Both the position numbers and the translations under genes were made by a program. This document shows positions 51,231 through 60,160 of a stretch of DNA of 64,000 bases, piece by piece. The stretch lies in NCBI GenBank assembly GCA_902778255.1, contig CACYXD010000004.1, forward strand, positions 82,663 to 146,662, in the 5' to 3' direction. Source of the stretch: an uncultured Prevotellaceae bacterium (GTDB taxonomy: Bacteria; Bacteroidota; Bacteroidia; Bacteroidales; Bacteroidaceae). The notes beneath the pieces are model-generated. The model did not search any database. It saw only the letters and a program-made list of their open reading frames with translations, and was not told the origin of the DNA. Within the stretch, counting starts at the first letter, position 1, and each line of letters begins with the position of its first letter.

Positions 51231-54052
51231 ACAAACGACTGCTACTGCTGATCACTTTCCTCTTTTCACTGATCACTGCCTTTGCCCAGGGACTCCCCTT
51301 CCTGCGCAACATCAGTGCCAGCGAATATCAGGCTCATAACCGTAACTTCGACATCATCACTGACGACAAGGGATTTGTGTATGTAGCCAACTTCGAAGGA
51401 CTGCTGTATTACGACCAGGCAGAATGGCGCATCATACACACACCTAACATCACCCGAATAACAACCCTCTACCGCGATGCAAAAGGCACTATCTGGGCAG
51501 GCGGCTACAATTATCTAGGCTTCATCGAGAGTAATGAGAAAGGTGTGCTTACGCTGAGTAACGCTGTGACGAAAGGCAGTTTTCAGGGAGTCGTGGCTCA
51601 AATATGGGAACACGACAAGCAACTGGTCTTCAAACTGGAGGACGGCTACGGCTATACCCTGAATCATGGGGAGATCAAGGAAGCCCAGGAGTACATACTG
51701 AACACGGCACCCAACAACGAACTGGTGGATCTCGACTTCGGGCTGAAAGCAAAGGCTACAGAGGCGAATGGCGTGGAGTTTATCAGTGAGAATATAACCA
51801 GATATTTTATTACTGAGGACAACGGACTCTGCTCGAACGCCATCAATAAGTTGGCATACAACGGGAAGGGCATCCTTTGGGGAGCAACCAACAGCGGACT
51901 ATTCTGCATTGCTGTACCCACCACCTACACCCGAGTCACTGCACAGGAAGGGCTGCGCGGCGAGGTGCTCTCAATCCTATATCATGAGGGGGCGCTCTAC
52001 GCTGGAACCACTAATGGCCTGTTCCTCATGGAAGACAGGTTTGCACAACCTGTTGCCAACATGGCCTACCAATGCTGGCAGATGATTTTCACACAGAAGG
52101 GGTTGCTCGTGGCTACCAGCAACGGACTCTATCTGGTGAAGGGAAAGACCATCGCCCAGCGACTGAACGACCAGAACACGATGTCGCTGAAGGAGACACA
52201 AGGGGGATTCTATACAGGTGAACCCGATGGCGTGTATCTGAATAGCGACAACGGTGGCAGAAAGAAGGTTGCCGACCTGGAACGTGTTACTCACATCTAT
52301 ATTGACGAGAAAGAGACCATCTGGCTACAGAACCTATACGGCATCATCTGGTGCAAGAAGAAAGCTGAAAAGGACTTCCATCAGGTAGTGCTGGAAGGCG
52401 ACAAGACGATACCGGGCATGATAGTGCCTACACATAACGAACTGCTCACCATCAGCGCAAACCAGACAGCCCCCATCCCCTACCCTCAGATGGCGTATAT
52501 GGACAAGGAAGGAAGGACATGGCTCACGCAGAGCGACGGCCGCGGACTGTACTGCATCAAAGACGGGGTCAGGCAAAAGACATACGAGACGCAGCTGAAT
52601 GCGATCAGTGAGTACAACGTGCGAGATATGCTCCTGACTCAAGACAGGCTCATCATGGGTGGCGACTTCGGACTGATCATCTATCGGACATCATTCACCG
52701 ACCCCATTCTGGAGGGTAATCCGAAACTGTTTATCCGCACCATGAAACTGAATGGCGACAGCATCCTGTGGGGCGGATATGGCGAGATGCCAGAGAGGTT
52801 CCAGAGTCTCGCCAGCAACGAGCGCAACCTGGAGTTCTCGTTTGCCCTCGACAACACCATCCTCATCAAGAAGACCCTCTACCGCTATAGGATGAACAAC
52901 GGTGCTTGGTCGGCATGGGATGATGAACAGGAAGCGAAGTACCCCAACCTTGAGCCCGGAAGATACACCTTTGAGGTGCAGGCGATGGATGCCTACGGAC
53001 ATATCATCCAGGCGAAAGCATTGAAATTCGAGATCCAGCGCGCATTCTACCAGCGCTGGTATATGATGATTCTCTACCTGCTCTGCATCGGTGTTCTCAT
53101 CTATCTCATAGTACGTTTCCGTCTCCATCGTTTAGAGAAAGAAAAGATCCGACTGGAGAATATTGTACAGGAACGTACGGCAGAGGTGGTGAAACAGAAA
53201 GACGAGATTGAAGAGAAGTCAAAGAGTCTGCAGACAGCACTCGATGAACTGGCTCAGGCACAGAATGAACTGATTCGCCAGGAGAAGATGGCCACAGCAG
53301 GTAAGTTGACCCAGGGCCTCATTGACCGCATCCTGAACCCGCTGAACTATATCAACAACTTCGCAAAGCTCTCAGAAGGACTGGCAAGGGATATCAAAGC
53401 CAACATTGAGGACGAGAAAGAGCACATGAGCGAGGACAACTACGAGGACACGATGGATGTGCTCGACATGCTGATAGGTAACCTGCAGAAAGTGAGCGAA
53501 CACGGACAGAACAACACTCGCATCCTGAAGGCGATGGAAGAGATGCTGAAAGACCGTAGCGGTGGTATCAAGCCGATGGATCTGGTGCCTATACTGAATC
53601 AAGACGAGGAGATGACCAACAGCTACTTTGCCGAGAAGATAAAAGCGTACAGTATCAAGGTCAACTTTAACATACCGCAGGAGCACATTTCCATCAATGG
53701 TAATCCAGAGCAGTTGAGCATGACACTGATGAGCATTCTGGGTAACGCGATCTATGCTGTCGTAAAGAAAGCGCAGCGCGAGAAGTACGACCCAGAGATT
53801 ACCCTGAGCGTCGATATCACTGCCGACCGTCTGACCATCGTCATCCGTGACAATGGCATCGGCATCGAGGATACCATCATCAATAAAGTGTTCGACCCCT
53901 TCTTCACCACAAAGCCTACTGGAGAGGCTGCGGGCGTTGGCTTGTACCTGAGCCGTGAGATTGTCCAGAACCACAACGGCGATATCAGCGTGAAGTCAGA
54001 AAAGGATGTCTATACAGAATTTACAATCACATTACCAATAAGTCAAAACTGA
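51227..54052 (+). CDS. Propeller-type sensor histidine kinase lacking the phospho-accepting His
   Basis: 941 residues: signal peptide (about 1-20), two-component regulator propeller repeats (about 30-500; DDKGFVYVANFEGLLYYD, NGLCSNAINKLAYNGKGILWGATN), a Y_Y_Y Ig-like domain (about 520-600), a membrane span (about 607-628; MMILYLLCIGVLIYLIV), coiled coil and kinase core. The H-box reads GLIDRILNPLNYINNF: where relatives have His in G.AHEIQNPLNF, this protein has D700. The ATPase part is otherwise intact (N-box SILGNAIYAV, DNGIGI, FDPFFTTKP, GVGLYLSREIV). This looks like a pseudokinase acting with the normal kinase encoded 7 bp downstream. The ligand is unknown. Confidence 0.85.
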   Translation: MNKRLLLLITFLFSLITAFAQGLPFLRNISASEYQAHNRNFDIITDDKGFVYVANFEGLLYYDQAEWRIIHTPNITRITTLYRDAKGTIWAGGYNYLGFIESNEKGVLTLSNAVTKGSFQGVVAQIWEHDKQLVFKLEDGYGYTLNHGEIKEAQEYILNTAPNNELVDLDFGLKAKATEANGVEFISENITRYFITEDNGLCSNAINKLAYNGKGILWGATNSGLFCIAVPTTYTRVTAQEGLRGEVLSILYHEGALYAGTTNGLFLMEDRFAQPVANMAYQCWQMIFTQKGLLVATSNGLYLVKGKTIAQRLNDQNTMSLKETQGGFYTGEPDGVYLNSDNGGRKKVADLERVTHIYIDEKETIWLQNLYGIIWCKKKAEKDFHQVVLEGDKTIPGMIVPTHNELLTISANQTAPIPYPQMAYMDKEGRTWLTQSDGRGLYCIKDGVRQKTYETQLNAISEYNVRDMLLTQDRLIMGGDFGLIIYRTSFTDPILEGNPKLFIRTMKLNGDSILWGGYGEMPERFQSLASNERNLEFSFALDNTILIKKTLYRYRMNNGAWSAWDDEQEAKYPNLEPGRYTFEVQAMDAYGHIIQAKALKFEIQRAFYQRWYMMILYLLCIGVLIYLIVRFRLHRLEKEKIRLENIVQERTAEVVKQKDEIEEKSKSLQTALDELAQAQNELIRQEKMATAGKLTQGLIDRILNPLNYINNFAKLSEGLARDIKANIEDEKEHMSEDNYEDTMDVLDMLIGNLQKVSEHGQNNTRILKAMEEMLKDRSGGIKPMDLVPILNQDEEMTNSYFAEKIKAYSIKVNFNIPQEHISINGNPEQLSMTLMSILGNAIYAVVKKAQREKYDPEITLSVDITADRLTIVIRDNGIGIEDTIINKVFDPFFTTKPTGEAAGVGLYLSREIVQNHNGDISVKSEKDVYTEFTITLPISQN

Positions 54053-54059
54053 TACGACT

Positions 54060-54881
54060 ATGGAGAAGCAAATGGAAGACCTGCAACAGGAGCTGAAGCA
54101 ACAGGAGAAACTGGCTTCGCTGGGATTACTCAGTGCAGGCATTGCCCATGAGATACAGAACCCGCTGAACTTTGTCATCAACTTCAGCAAGATATCGGAT
54201 AAGCTGTTGAACGACTTAACGGAAATCGTAGAGGACAACGAGGATAAGTTGCCCGAAAATGATCGTGAAGAGGTAGAAGATATCGTGGCCGACCTGAAAG
54301 AGAATATGGCAAAGATCGTGGAACACGGTGAGCGGGCTATCAGTATCATCCGTGGCATCCTGCTGATGTCGAGAGGCAAAGAGAACGAGTTCCTGCCTAC
54401 TGACGTCTGCCATCTGGTCAAGGAGTACGTATGGTTGGCTTACCATGCCATGCGTGCCAATGACAAGAGCTTCAACATCAGTATCAAGGAGAGCTATCAA
54501 GAGGGCATTCCACAGTTAATGGTCATTCCTCAGGATCTGAGTCGTGCAGTACTGAATGTGATGAACAACGCCTGCTATGCTGTTCGTCAGCGCAGTCAGC
54601 AGGAAGCTGCCGATTATCAGCCTACGATAGAGGTTACGGTCTCTGCTGCTGATGAATTGACCATCCAGATAAAAGACAACGGAATAGGTATGAGCGATGA
54701 GGTGAAGGAGCGTCTCTACGAGAATTTCTTCACCACAAAGCCCGTAGGTCAAGGCACGGGGCTTGGCATGGGCATCACACGCGATATCATAGAAAACAAG
54801 CACGGAGGTAAGGTATCCTTCGAGTCAGCACTCGGGCAAGGTACGAGTTTCACATTTACCTTACCCATCAAGAAAGCATGA
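54060..54881 (+). CDS. Soluble histidine kinase
   Basis: 273 residues with no sensor domain or membrane span. A short N-terminal coiled coil (EKQMEDLQQELKQQEKLA) leads to the canonical H-box GIAHEIQNPLNFVINF with H30 as phosphoacceptor, then a HATPase domain with N-box VLNVMNNACYAV, G1 KDNGIGM, F-box FFTTKPVGQG and G2 GTGLGMGI. It has all parts of a working kinase core but no input of its own. The operon suggests that it is driven by the propeller pseudokinase upstream and phosphorylates the receiver encoded at 48450. Its stop overlaps the NRPS ATG (ATGA). Confidence 0.9.
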   Translation: MEKQMEDLQQELKQQEKLASLGLLSAGIAHEIQNPLNFVINFSKISDKLLNDLTEIVEDNEDKLPENDREEVEDIVADLKENMAKIVEHGERAISIIRGILLMSRGKENEFLPTDVCHLVKEYVWLAYHAMRANDKSFNISIKESYQEGIPQLMVIPQDLSRAVLNVMNNACYAVRQRSQQEAADYQPTIEVTVSAADELTIQIKDNGIGMSDEVKERLYENFFTTKPVGQGTGLGMGITRDIIENKHGGKVSFESALGQGTSFTFTLPIKKA

Positions 54882-57800
54882 GTAAAGCGAGATTCATCCA
54901 TAGGCTGATTGATTCTTTTAAGAATAATCACAATAAGATTGCTGTCATTGACCAAAACGGTACACGACAGACAACCTATGGTGATTTCTATACGACGGCC
55001 CTGAGGGTGGCTGCTTATTTGCAAGCCCGCAGACTGTCACCTCATTCTTTTATCCCTGTCTGTCTGCCCACAGGTATGGATTATATGGCTTCAGAGATAG
55101 GCATCTGGCTTTCTGGACATGCTGCAGTGCCCGTGAGCAGTCTGTTTCCTCAGGAGCGCATCGATTATATCACGGCTCACTGTGAGGCACCACTCGTGAT
55201 CGACGAAGCCGTCATGAAGGAGATGATGGCAACGCCTCCTACCGACACCCTCATCATGCCCGAAGAGGATGACGTGAGTACGCTGTTTTACACTTCTGGC
55301 AGTACGGGAAATCCGAAGGGAGTGCTCCATTCATTCAAGGCATTCGGTGGCGAGGTGCCCCTCGACAAGCTGTTGGAGGAAATGCACTTGTCGGTGATGG
55401 GCGTCACTACACCTTTTTATTATATAGCCAGCCGTTCGGTATTCTGCGTATTGTTCAGAGGCGGTACACTTACCATTGTACCCCCATCGGTCACGAAGGA
55501 TATCCAACTGTTGGAAGCGTTCCTGGCTGAACAGAAGATTGAATTTACATTCCTTCCCCCTTCCCTGTTGGCTCATTTCCGCAGTAAGTCGGAAGCCCTT
55601 AAACTGGTGATGACGGGAGCCGAACGTCTGTCGAACATCCACCCGGAAGGTTTTACGCTGATTAACCACTACGGGCAGACGGAAACCTGCGGTGCAGGAG
55701 CAACCTTTATAGTGGATAAGCCTTATGAGAACACACCTATCGGTAAACCAGCCGCTCACGTCAGATATTGCATCCTTGACGAGAACGGGCAGGAGGCCGA
55801 AGAGGGTGAGCTTTGCATGAAGGGCAACCTGACACTGGGCTACTATAAAGACCCTGAACGTACGGCTCAGCTCTATCAGGGCGGATGGCTCCATACGGGT
55901 GACATCGTACGACGACTGCCTGATGGCAACTTGGTCTATGTGAACCGTAAGGACTGGCTCATAAAAGTCAACGGTCAGCGCGTAGAACCTGGTGAGGTGG
56001 AGATGCTGCTACAACGGATGGAAGGTGTCGAGAATGCTGTTGTCAAAGGCTTTACTTCTGCCACAGGTCGCCAGTATCTCTGTGCCTATTATATCACGGC
56101 TGCGGATATCAGGGAACAAGACATTCGTGAGTACCTGACCACGAAACTGCCTGACTATATGATTCCATCTTATTTCGTGAAGATGGATAGTTTTCCGTTG
56201 AACATCAACAGGAAGATCGACCGTAAAGCACTGCTCTCTCCTATTGCTGATGCCAGCATGATAGAACATCAGCCTTATATGGCTCCGCAGAATGAGACGG
56301 AACGTTTGTTGTGCGAAGCTTTCGAACAGACTCTCGGCATCAGTCGTATTGGCATCAACGATGATTTCTTTTCATTGGGCGGTGACAGCATCCGTGTGAT
56401 TCAGTTACAGACGCTTTGCCCAAGTCTTTCGCTGAGTGCCGGTCTGATTTATCAGCACCGCACCCCACGACGCATTGCCAATGCTTATGCAAAAGCCGGG
56501 GCACTCGAGATAAAGCCACAAATGGACTACCCTTTAAGCCAGACGCAACAGGGAATCTTTGCTGCCAGCATGGCTCGTCAGGGAGAGATAGTCTATAATA
56601 ATGGGATGCTCTTTCGATTGGGCAAAGGAGTAGATCTGGCTCGCTTAGCAAAGGCCCTTGAAGCTGTCATTGAGGCCCATCCATTTGTAAAGACCCGCTT
56701 ATATATCGATGAGAAGGGGCAGCCCCGTCAGCGTCGAAATGATGACGAGACATATCTGCAGGATATAGAAACGGTGAGCGAAGCCGACTTCGAACAGTTG
56801 CGTCCACAGTTAATGCAACCGTTCTTTCTACTGGCCGACCGCTTGTTCCGTATCCGTATTTTCAGTACACCTTCTGCAGCCTACCTCTTCATGGATTTCC
56901 ATCATATCATCTTCGACGGTTATTCCCTTGAGGTGTTGCTGCACGACCTGAGCAAAGCCTACGCCGGCCAGTCCCTGCAACGAGAGACATGGAGCGGATT
57001 CGAGGTTGCCCAGGAGGAAGAGCTGCTCAGAAAGACAGAAGCCTATCAGCAGGCTGCTGCATGGAACAAGGAACATTTCGGACATCTTGACATCGTATCA
57101 TTACCAGAGGCCGACTTGCATGAAGAAACGAAAATATTCGCACAGGAGAATCTGCTATTGGATATTCCTTATCAGGAACTGGAGGAAGCCTGCAGTAAGA
57201 TGGGCGTAACCCCCAATGTACTGACTACGACAGTCTTTGGTTATCTGCTGGGCGCTTATTCCTATGCACAGGAGTCGCTCTTCGCTACCGTCTATAACGG
57301 ACGTAAGGATCTGAAGACCTCAAGCACCATCAGTATGATGGTTAAGACACTGCCCGTTCACGTATCATGGCATCATCAGCCCACCGTATGCGAGTTGCTC
57401 CATACCATGAAACAACAACTGCTGGGCAGTATGGCCAACGACCTCTATTCCTTTAATGAACAGAATGCCCAGAACAGTTGCATCAACAGTAGCGTGCTGT
57501 TTGCCTGGCAGGGCGACCTCATATCTACAGAGACTATCGGCGGACAACCCTATCAGCCATTGCCCATCATGGAGAATGCTACTGGCGAGATGCTGGTGAT
57601 GCAGCTGTTCCGTCAGGACGAGGGTTTAAGACTGAACGCAGAATATCAGGCCAACGCCTATTCGCAGGTGTTCATCTCAAGAATGATGCAGTGTTATCGT
57701 CAGTTGCTTCATGGTTTTATAGAGGCTTCTGAAAAAGATAAGCCGCTGTCTGCCCTTTCCTTGATTCCAAAGAATGAGCAGACGGCCCTGATTACACTGG

Positions 57801-60148
57801 GTACAGGCGAGCATCTGGATTTCGACACCTCGCAAACCTTCACAAGTCTGTTTGTGAAGCAAGCGCTGCGTACACCTGATGCAACAGCAGTTGTAGATAA
57901 GGATAAATCTATCACGTATGCAGAACTGAACCGTCAGTCGGATATACTGGCAGCCGCTCTTCGAAAGGCTCATGTCACCACCGACACCTTCGTTGGTCTG
58001 ATGCTTCCACGCCGCATCAGTTTCATGATCTCCGTATTGGCAGTCTTTAAGGCAGGCGGCACCTATATTCCTTTAGATTATGACTACCCCTATAGTCGTC
58101 TGAAATATATGATCGACGACTCTCAGGCTCCTATCTTAATCACCACGAAAAGGTTATTGGAAAACAAAAAGGCAGAGGGTACATTCCCCGTGCAAACGGT
58201 TATTCTCTTTGATGAAATAGACTTTGACGCACCTAGTAGCCCTATCAACGAAAGTAAGCCTTCATCATTGGCCTACATGATTTACACCTCTGGCTCCACT
58301 GGAATGCCAAAAGGTGTGATGGTAGAACATCGAGGACTGCTTAACTTCCTTGAATGGTTGCTGAAGGTAGAACAACTAAAGGCTGGAGAACAAGTGGCCA
58401 TCCATACCAGTTTCAGTTTCGATGGTTCCGTCTTCGACCTCTTCCCACCGCTGATGTGTGGTGGTACGCTCCATATCCTGCCCACATCATTGCGACAGGA
58501 TCTCAAGGGCATATACCATTATCTGGTAGAGCATGATATCGTAGGTATGCTGCTGACCACCCAACTGGGTATGGCTATGCAGATGCAGTATGACTTACCA
58601 CTTCGTTTCTTAATGCTTGGAGGCGAGAAGCTCACCTATTTCAAGCCTTCTGCCCTGCAGCTCTTCAACTGTTACGGACCTACGGAGTTCACCGTCTGCT
58701 CTTCATATTACCAGATAGACCAGAATAGGAATTACGAAAACATACCGATAGGACGTCCTGCACCGAATACAATTTCTGCCGTCGTCAACACAGAAGGGCA
58801 TTTGGTGCCACGAGGCGTTATTGGTGAGCTATGCCTGTTGGGATGCCAATTGACACGAGGCTACTGGAAACGTCCAGAGTTGACAACAGAGAAGTTTGTA
58901 GCGTCGCCATTCATACATGGCGAACTGATGTATCGCACGGGCGACCTGGTACGTTGGAACGACGAAAATCAGTTAGAATATATAGGACGTATTGACAGTC
59001 AGACAAAGCTGCGTGGCTTCCGCATAGAACTGGGCGAGATAGAAAACAAGATTCGTGAATATCCCGATGTCAACGATGCCGCTGTAATCATTCATACAAG
59101 TGGTAAGGCTCAATACCTGGTGGGCTTCTATTGTGCGGATTATAGTATCGAACCAGAAATGCTACGGCAGACTTTGGATGAACAACTGCCAGACTACATG
59201 ATACCCCAGCAGTTCATACAGTTGGAGAGTCTTCCCATGACGCCCAACGGTAAGGTTGACAGGCAGGCTCTGACGACATATGAGACAGCTGCCACATGGC
59301 ACCCTGCTATGGTGGCTGCCCGCAACTACCGTGAGCAGCTGATTCTCGACTTGGCCCGCGACCTGTTGGGAACCAATAAGTTTGGGGTTACTGACGACCT
59401 CACCATGCTTGGTCTGAATTCACTGACAGCCATCAGTCTGGTATCAATGGCCAGCGCCAAGGGCGAGGAGCTGAAAGTTAATGATGTGCTCCGTCTCAGA
59501 ACGATTGAAGAAATAGCTGCCCATCAGTCAACCATTGGCAACTGGGTGCAGGGCTATGATGCCACTAAACCTGTTGCGGTGGTTATTCAGGGGCTTACCT
59601 CCTATCGTCTCCTTCTGCCATTGATCACAGCACTTTGCCGCCATCATTCGGTCTTCGTCATAGAACCTATACAGGAGCATTTCAGCAAGACCTTTGCCGG
59701 CAAGACCAAGACAGATATCGTGACGACCTATATAGAACTGATTAAGCAGAACCTACCGGCTAATGTTGAAGTCAGCGCCTTTGTGGGTCATAGCTACGGC
59801 GGTGAGTTCAGTTATCGTTGTGCCGCCAAGTGGCAATCAGAAACGGGACAATCGCCAAGAGTCATCCTCTTCGACACCTATTTCAATGCTAGTAAGGTGA
59901 TAGAGAAAATGCGCCACATGCAGGAATACGTCGTACCAGTGGAAGATGGAGTGCCCATGCCTTTCTACAACGGCAAGGTGGATTATTTCCAAGCTACCCA
60001 CATGTCGTTCCTGGATTTAAAACAAGAGAATGAAAAATCATGGAGGCAGTTATTACCCCACATTAACATGCACCCATTGCCTACCAGTCATTTCAGACTG
60101 TTGGAGAAACAAAATATAAACTACTGTCTGTCACAGATAGAATTATAA
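54878..60148 (+). CDS. Nonribosomal peptide synthetase, A-T-C-A-T-TE
   Basis: 1756 residues. A1 (about 10-455; FYTSGSTGNPKG, GELCMKGNLTLGYY) loads T1 (S504 in LGGDS). C domain (about 545-960) has the active HHIIFDG (H676). A2 (about 985-1470; YTSGSTGMPKG) loads T2 (S1515 in LGLNS). The C-terminal thioesterase (about 1555-1756) has S1639 in GHSYGG, an Asp in LFDTYF and a late His. A2 keeps the Asp that binds the amino group of alpha-amino acids (D1182 in FDGSVFD). A1 has an aromatic residue at the equivalent place (FYYIAS, 180-185), so it may activate a carboxylic acid without an alpha-amino group. No phosphopantetheinyl transferase is in the window. It overlaps the kinase gene by 4 bp. Product: probably an acyl- or aryl-amino acid, or a TE-made oligomer. 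Confidence 0.93.
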   Translation: MSKARFIHRLIDSFKNNHNKIAVIDQNGTRQTTYGDFYTTALRVAAYLQARRLSPHSFIPVCLPTGMDYMASEIGIWLSGHAAVPVSSLFPQERIDYITAHCEAPLVIDEAVMKEMMATPPTDTLIMPEEDDVSTLFYTSGSTGNPKGVLHSFKAFGGEVPLDKLLEEMHLSVMGVTTPFYYIASRSVFCVLFRGGTLTIVPPSVTKDIQLLEAFLAEQKIEFTFLPPSLLAHFRSKSEALKLVMTGAERLSNIHPEGFTLINHYGQTETCGAGATFIVDKPYENTPIGKPAAHVRYCILDENGQEAEEGELCMKGNLTLGYYKDPERTAQLYQGGWLHTGDIVRRLPDGNLVYVNRKDWLIKVNGQRVEPGEVEMLLQRMEGVENAVVKGFTSATGRQYLCAYYITAADIREQDIREYLTTKLPDYMIPSYFVKMDSFPLNINRKIDRKALLSPIADASMIEHQPYMAPQNETERLLCEAFEQTLGISRIGINDDFFSLGGDSIRVIQLQTLCPSLSLSAGLIYQHRTPRRIANAYAKAGALEIKPQMDYPLSQTQQGIFAASMARQGEIVYNNGMLFRLGKGVDLARLAKALEAVIEAHPFVKTRLYIDEKGQPRQRRNDDETYLQDIETVSEADFEQLRPQLMQPFFLLADRLFRIRIFSTPSAAYLFMDFHHIIFDGYSLEVLLHDLSKAYAGQSLQRETWSGFEVAQEEELLRKTEAYQQAAAWNKEHFGHLDIVSLPEADLHEETKIFAQENLLLDIPYQELEEACSKMGVTPNVLTTTVFGYLLGAYSYAQESLFATVYNGRKDLKTSSTISMMVKTLPVHVSWHHQPTVCELLHTMKQQLLGSMANDLYSFNEQNAQNSCINSSVLFAWQGDLISTETIGGQPYQPLPIMENATGEMLVMQLFRQDEGLRLNAEYQANAYSQVFISRMMQCYRQLLHGFIEASEKDKPLSALSLIPKNEQTALITLGTGEHLDFDTSQTFTSLFVKQALRTPDATAVVDKDKSITYAELNRQSDILAAALRKAHVTTDTFVGLMLPRRISFMISVLAVFKAGGTYIPLDYDYPYSRLKYMIDDSQAPILITTKRLLENKKAEGTFPVQTVILFDEIDFDAPSSPINESKPSSLAYMIYTSGSTGMPKGVMVEHRGLLNFLEWLLKVEQLKAGEQVAIHTSFSFDGSVFDLFPPLMCGGTLHILPTSLRQDLKGIYHYLVEHDIVGMLLTTQLGMAMQMQYDLPLRFLMLGGEKLTYFKPSALQLFNCYGPTEFTVCSSYYQIDQNRNYENIPIGRPAPNTISAVVNTEGHLVPRGVIGELCLLGCQLTRGYWKRPELTTEKFVASPFIHGELMYRTGDLVRWNDENQLEYIGRIDSQTKLRGFRIELGEIENKIREYPDVNDAAVIIHTSGKAQYLVGFYCADYSIEPEMLRQTLDEQLPDYMIPQQFIQLESLPMTPNGKVDRQALTTYETAATWHPAMVAARNYREQLILDLARDLLGTNKFGVTDDLTMLGLNSLTAISLVSMASAKGEELKVNDVLRLRTIEEIAAHQSTIGNWVQGYDATKPVAVVIQGLTSYRLLLPLITALCRHHSVFVIEPIQEHFSKTFAGKTKTDIVTTYIELIKQNLPANVEVSAFVGHSYGGEFSYRCAAKWQSETGQSPRVILFDTYFNASKVIEKMRHMQEYVVPVEDGVPMPFYNGKVDYFQATHMSFLDLKQENEKSWRQLLPHINMHPLPTSHFRLLEKQNINYCLSQIEL

Positions 60149-60160
60149 AAACAGTCAATT

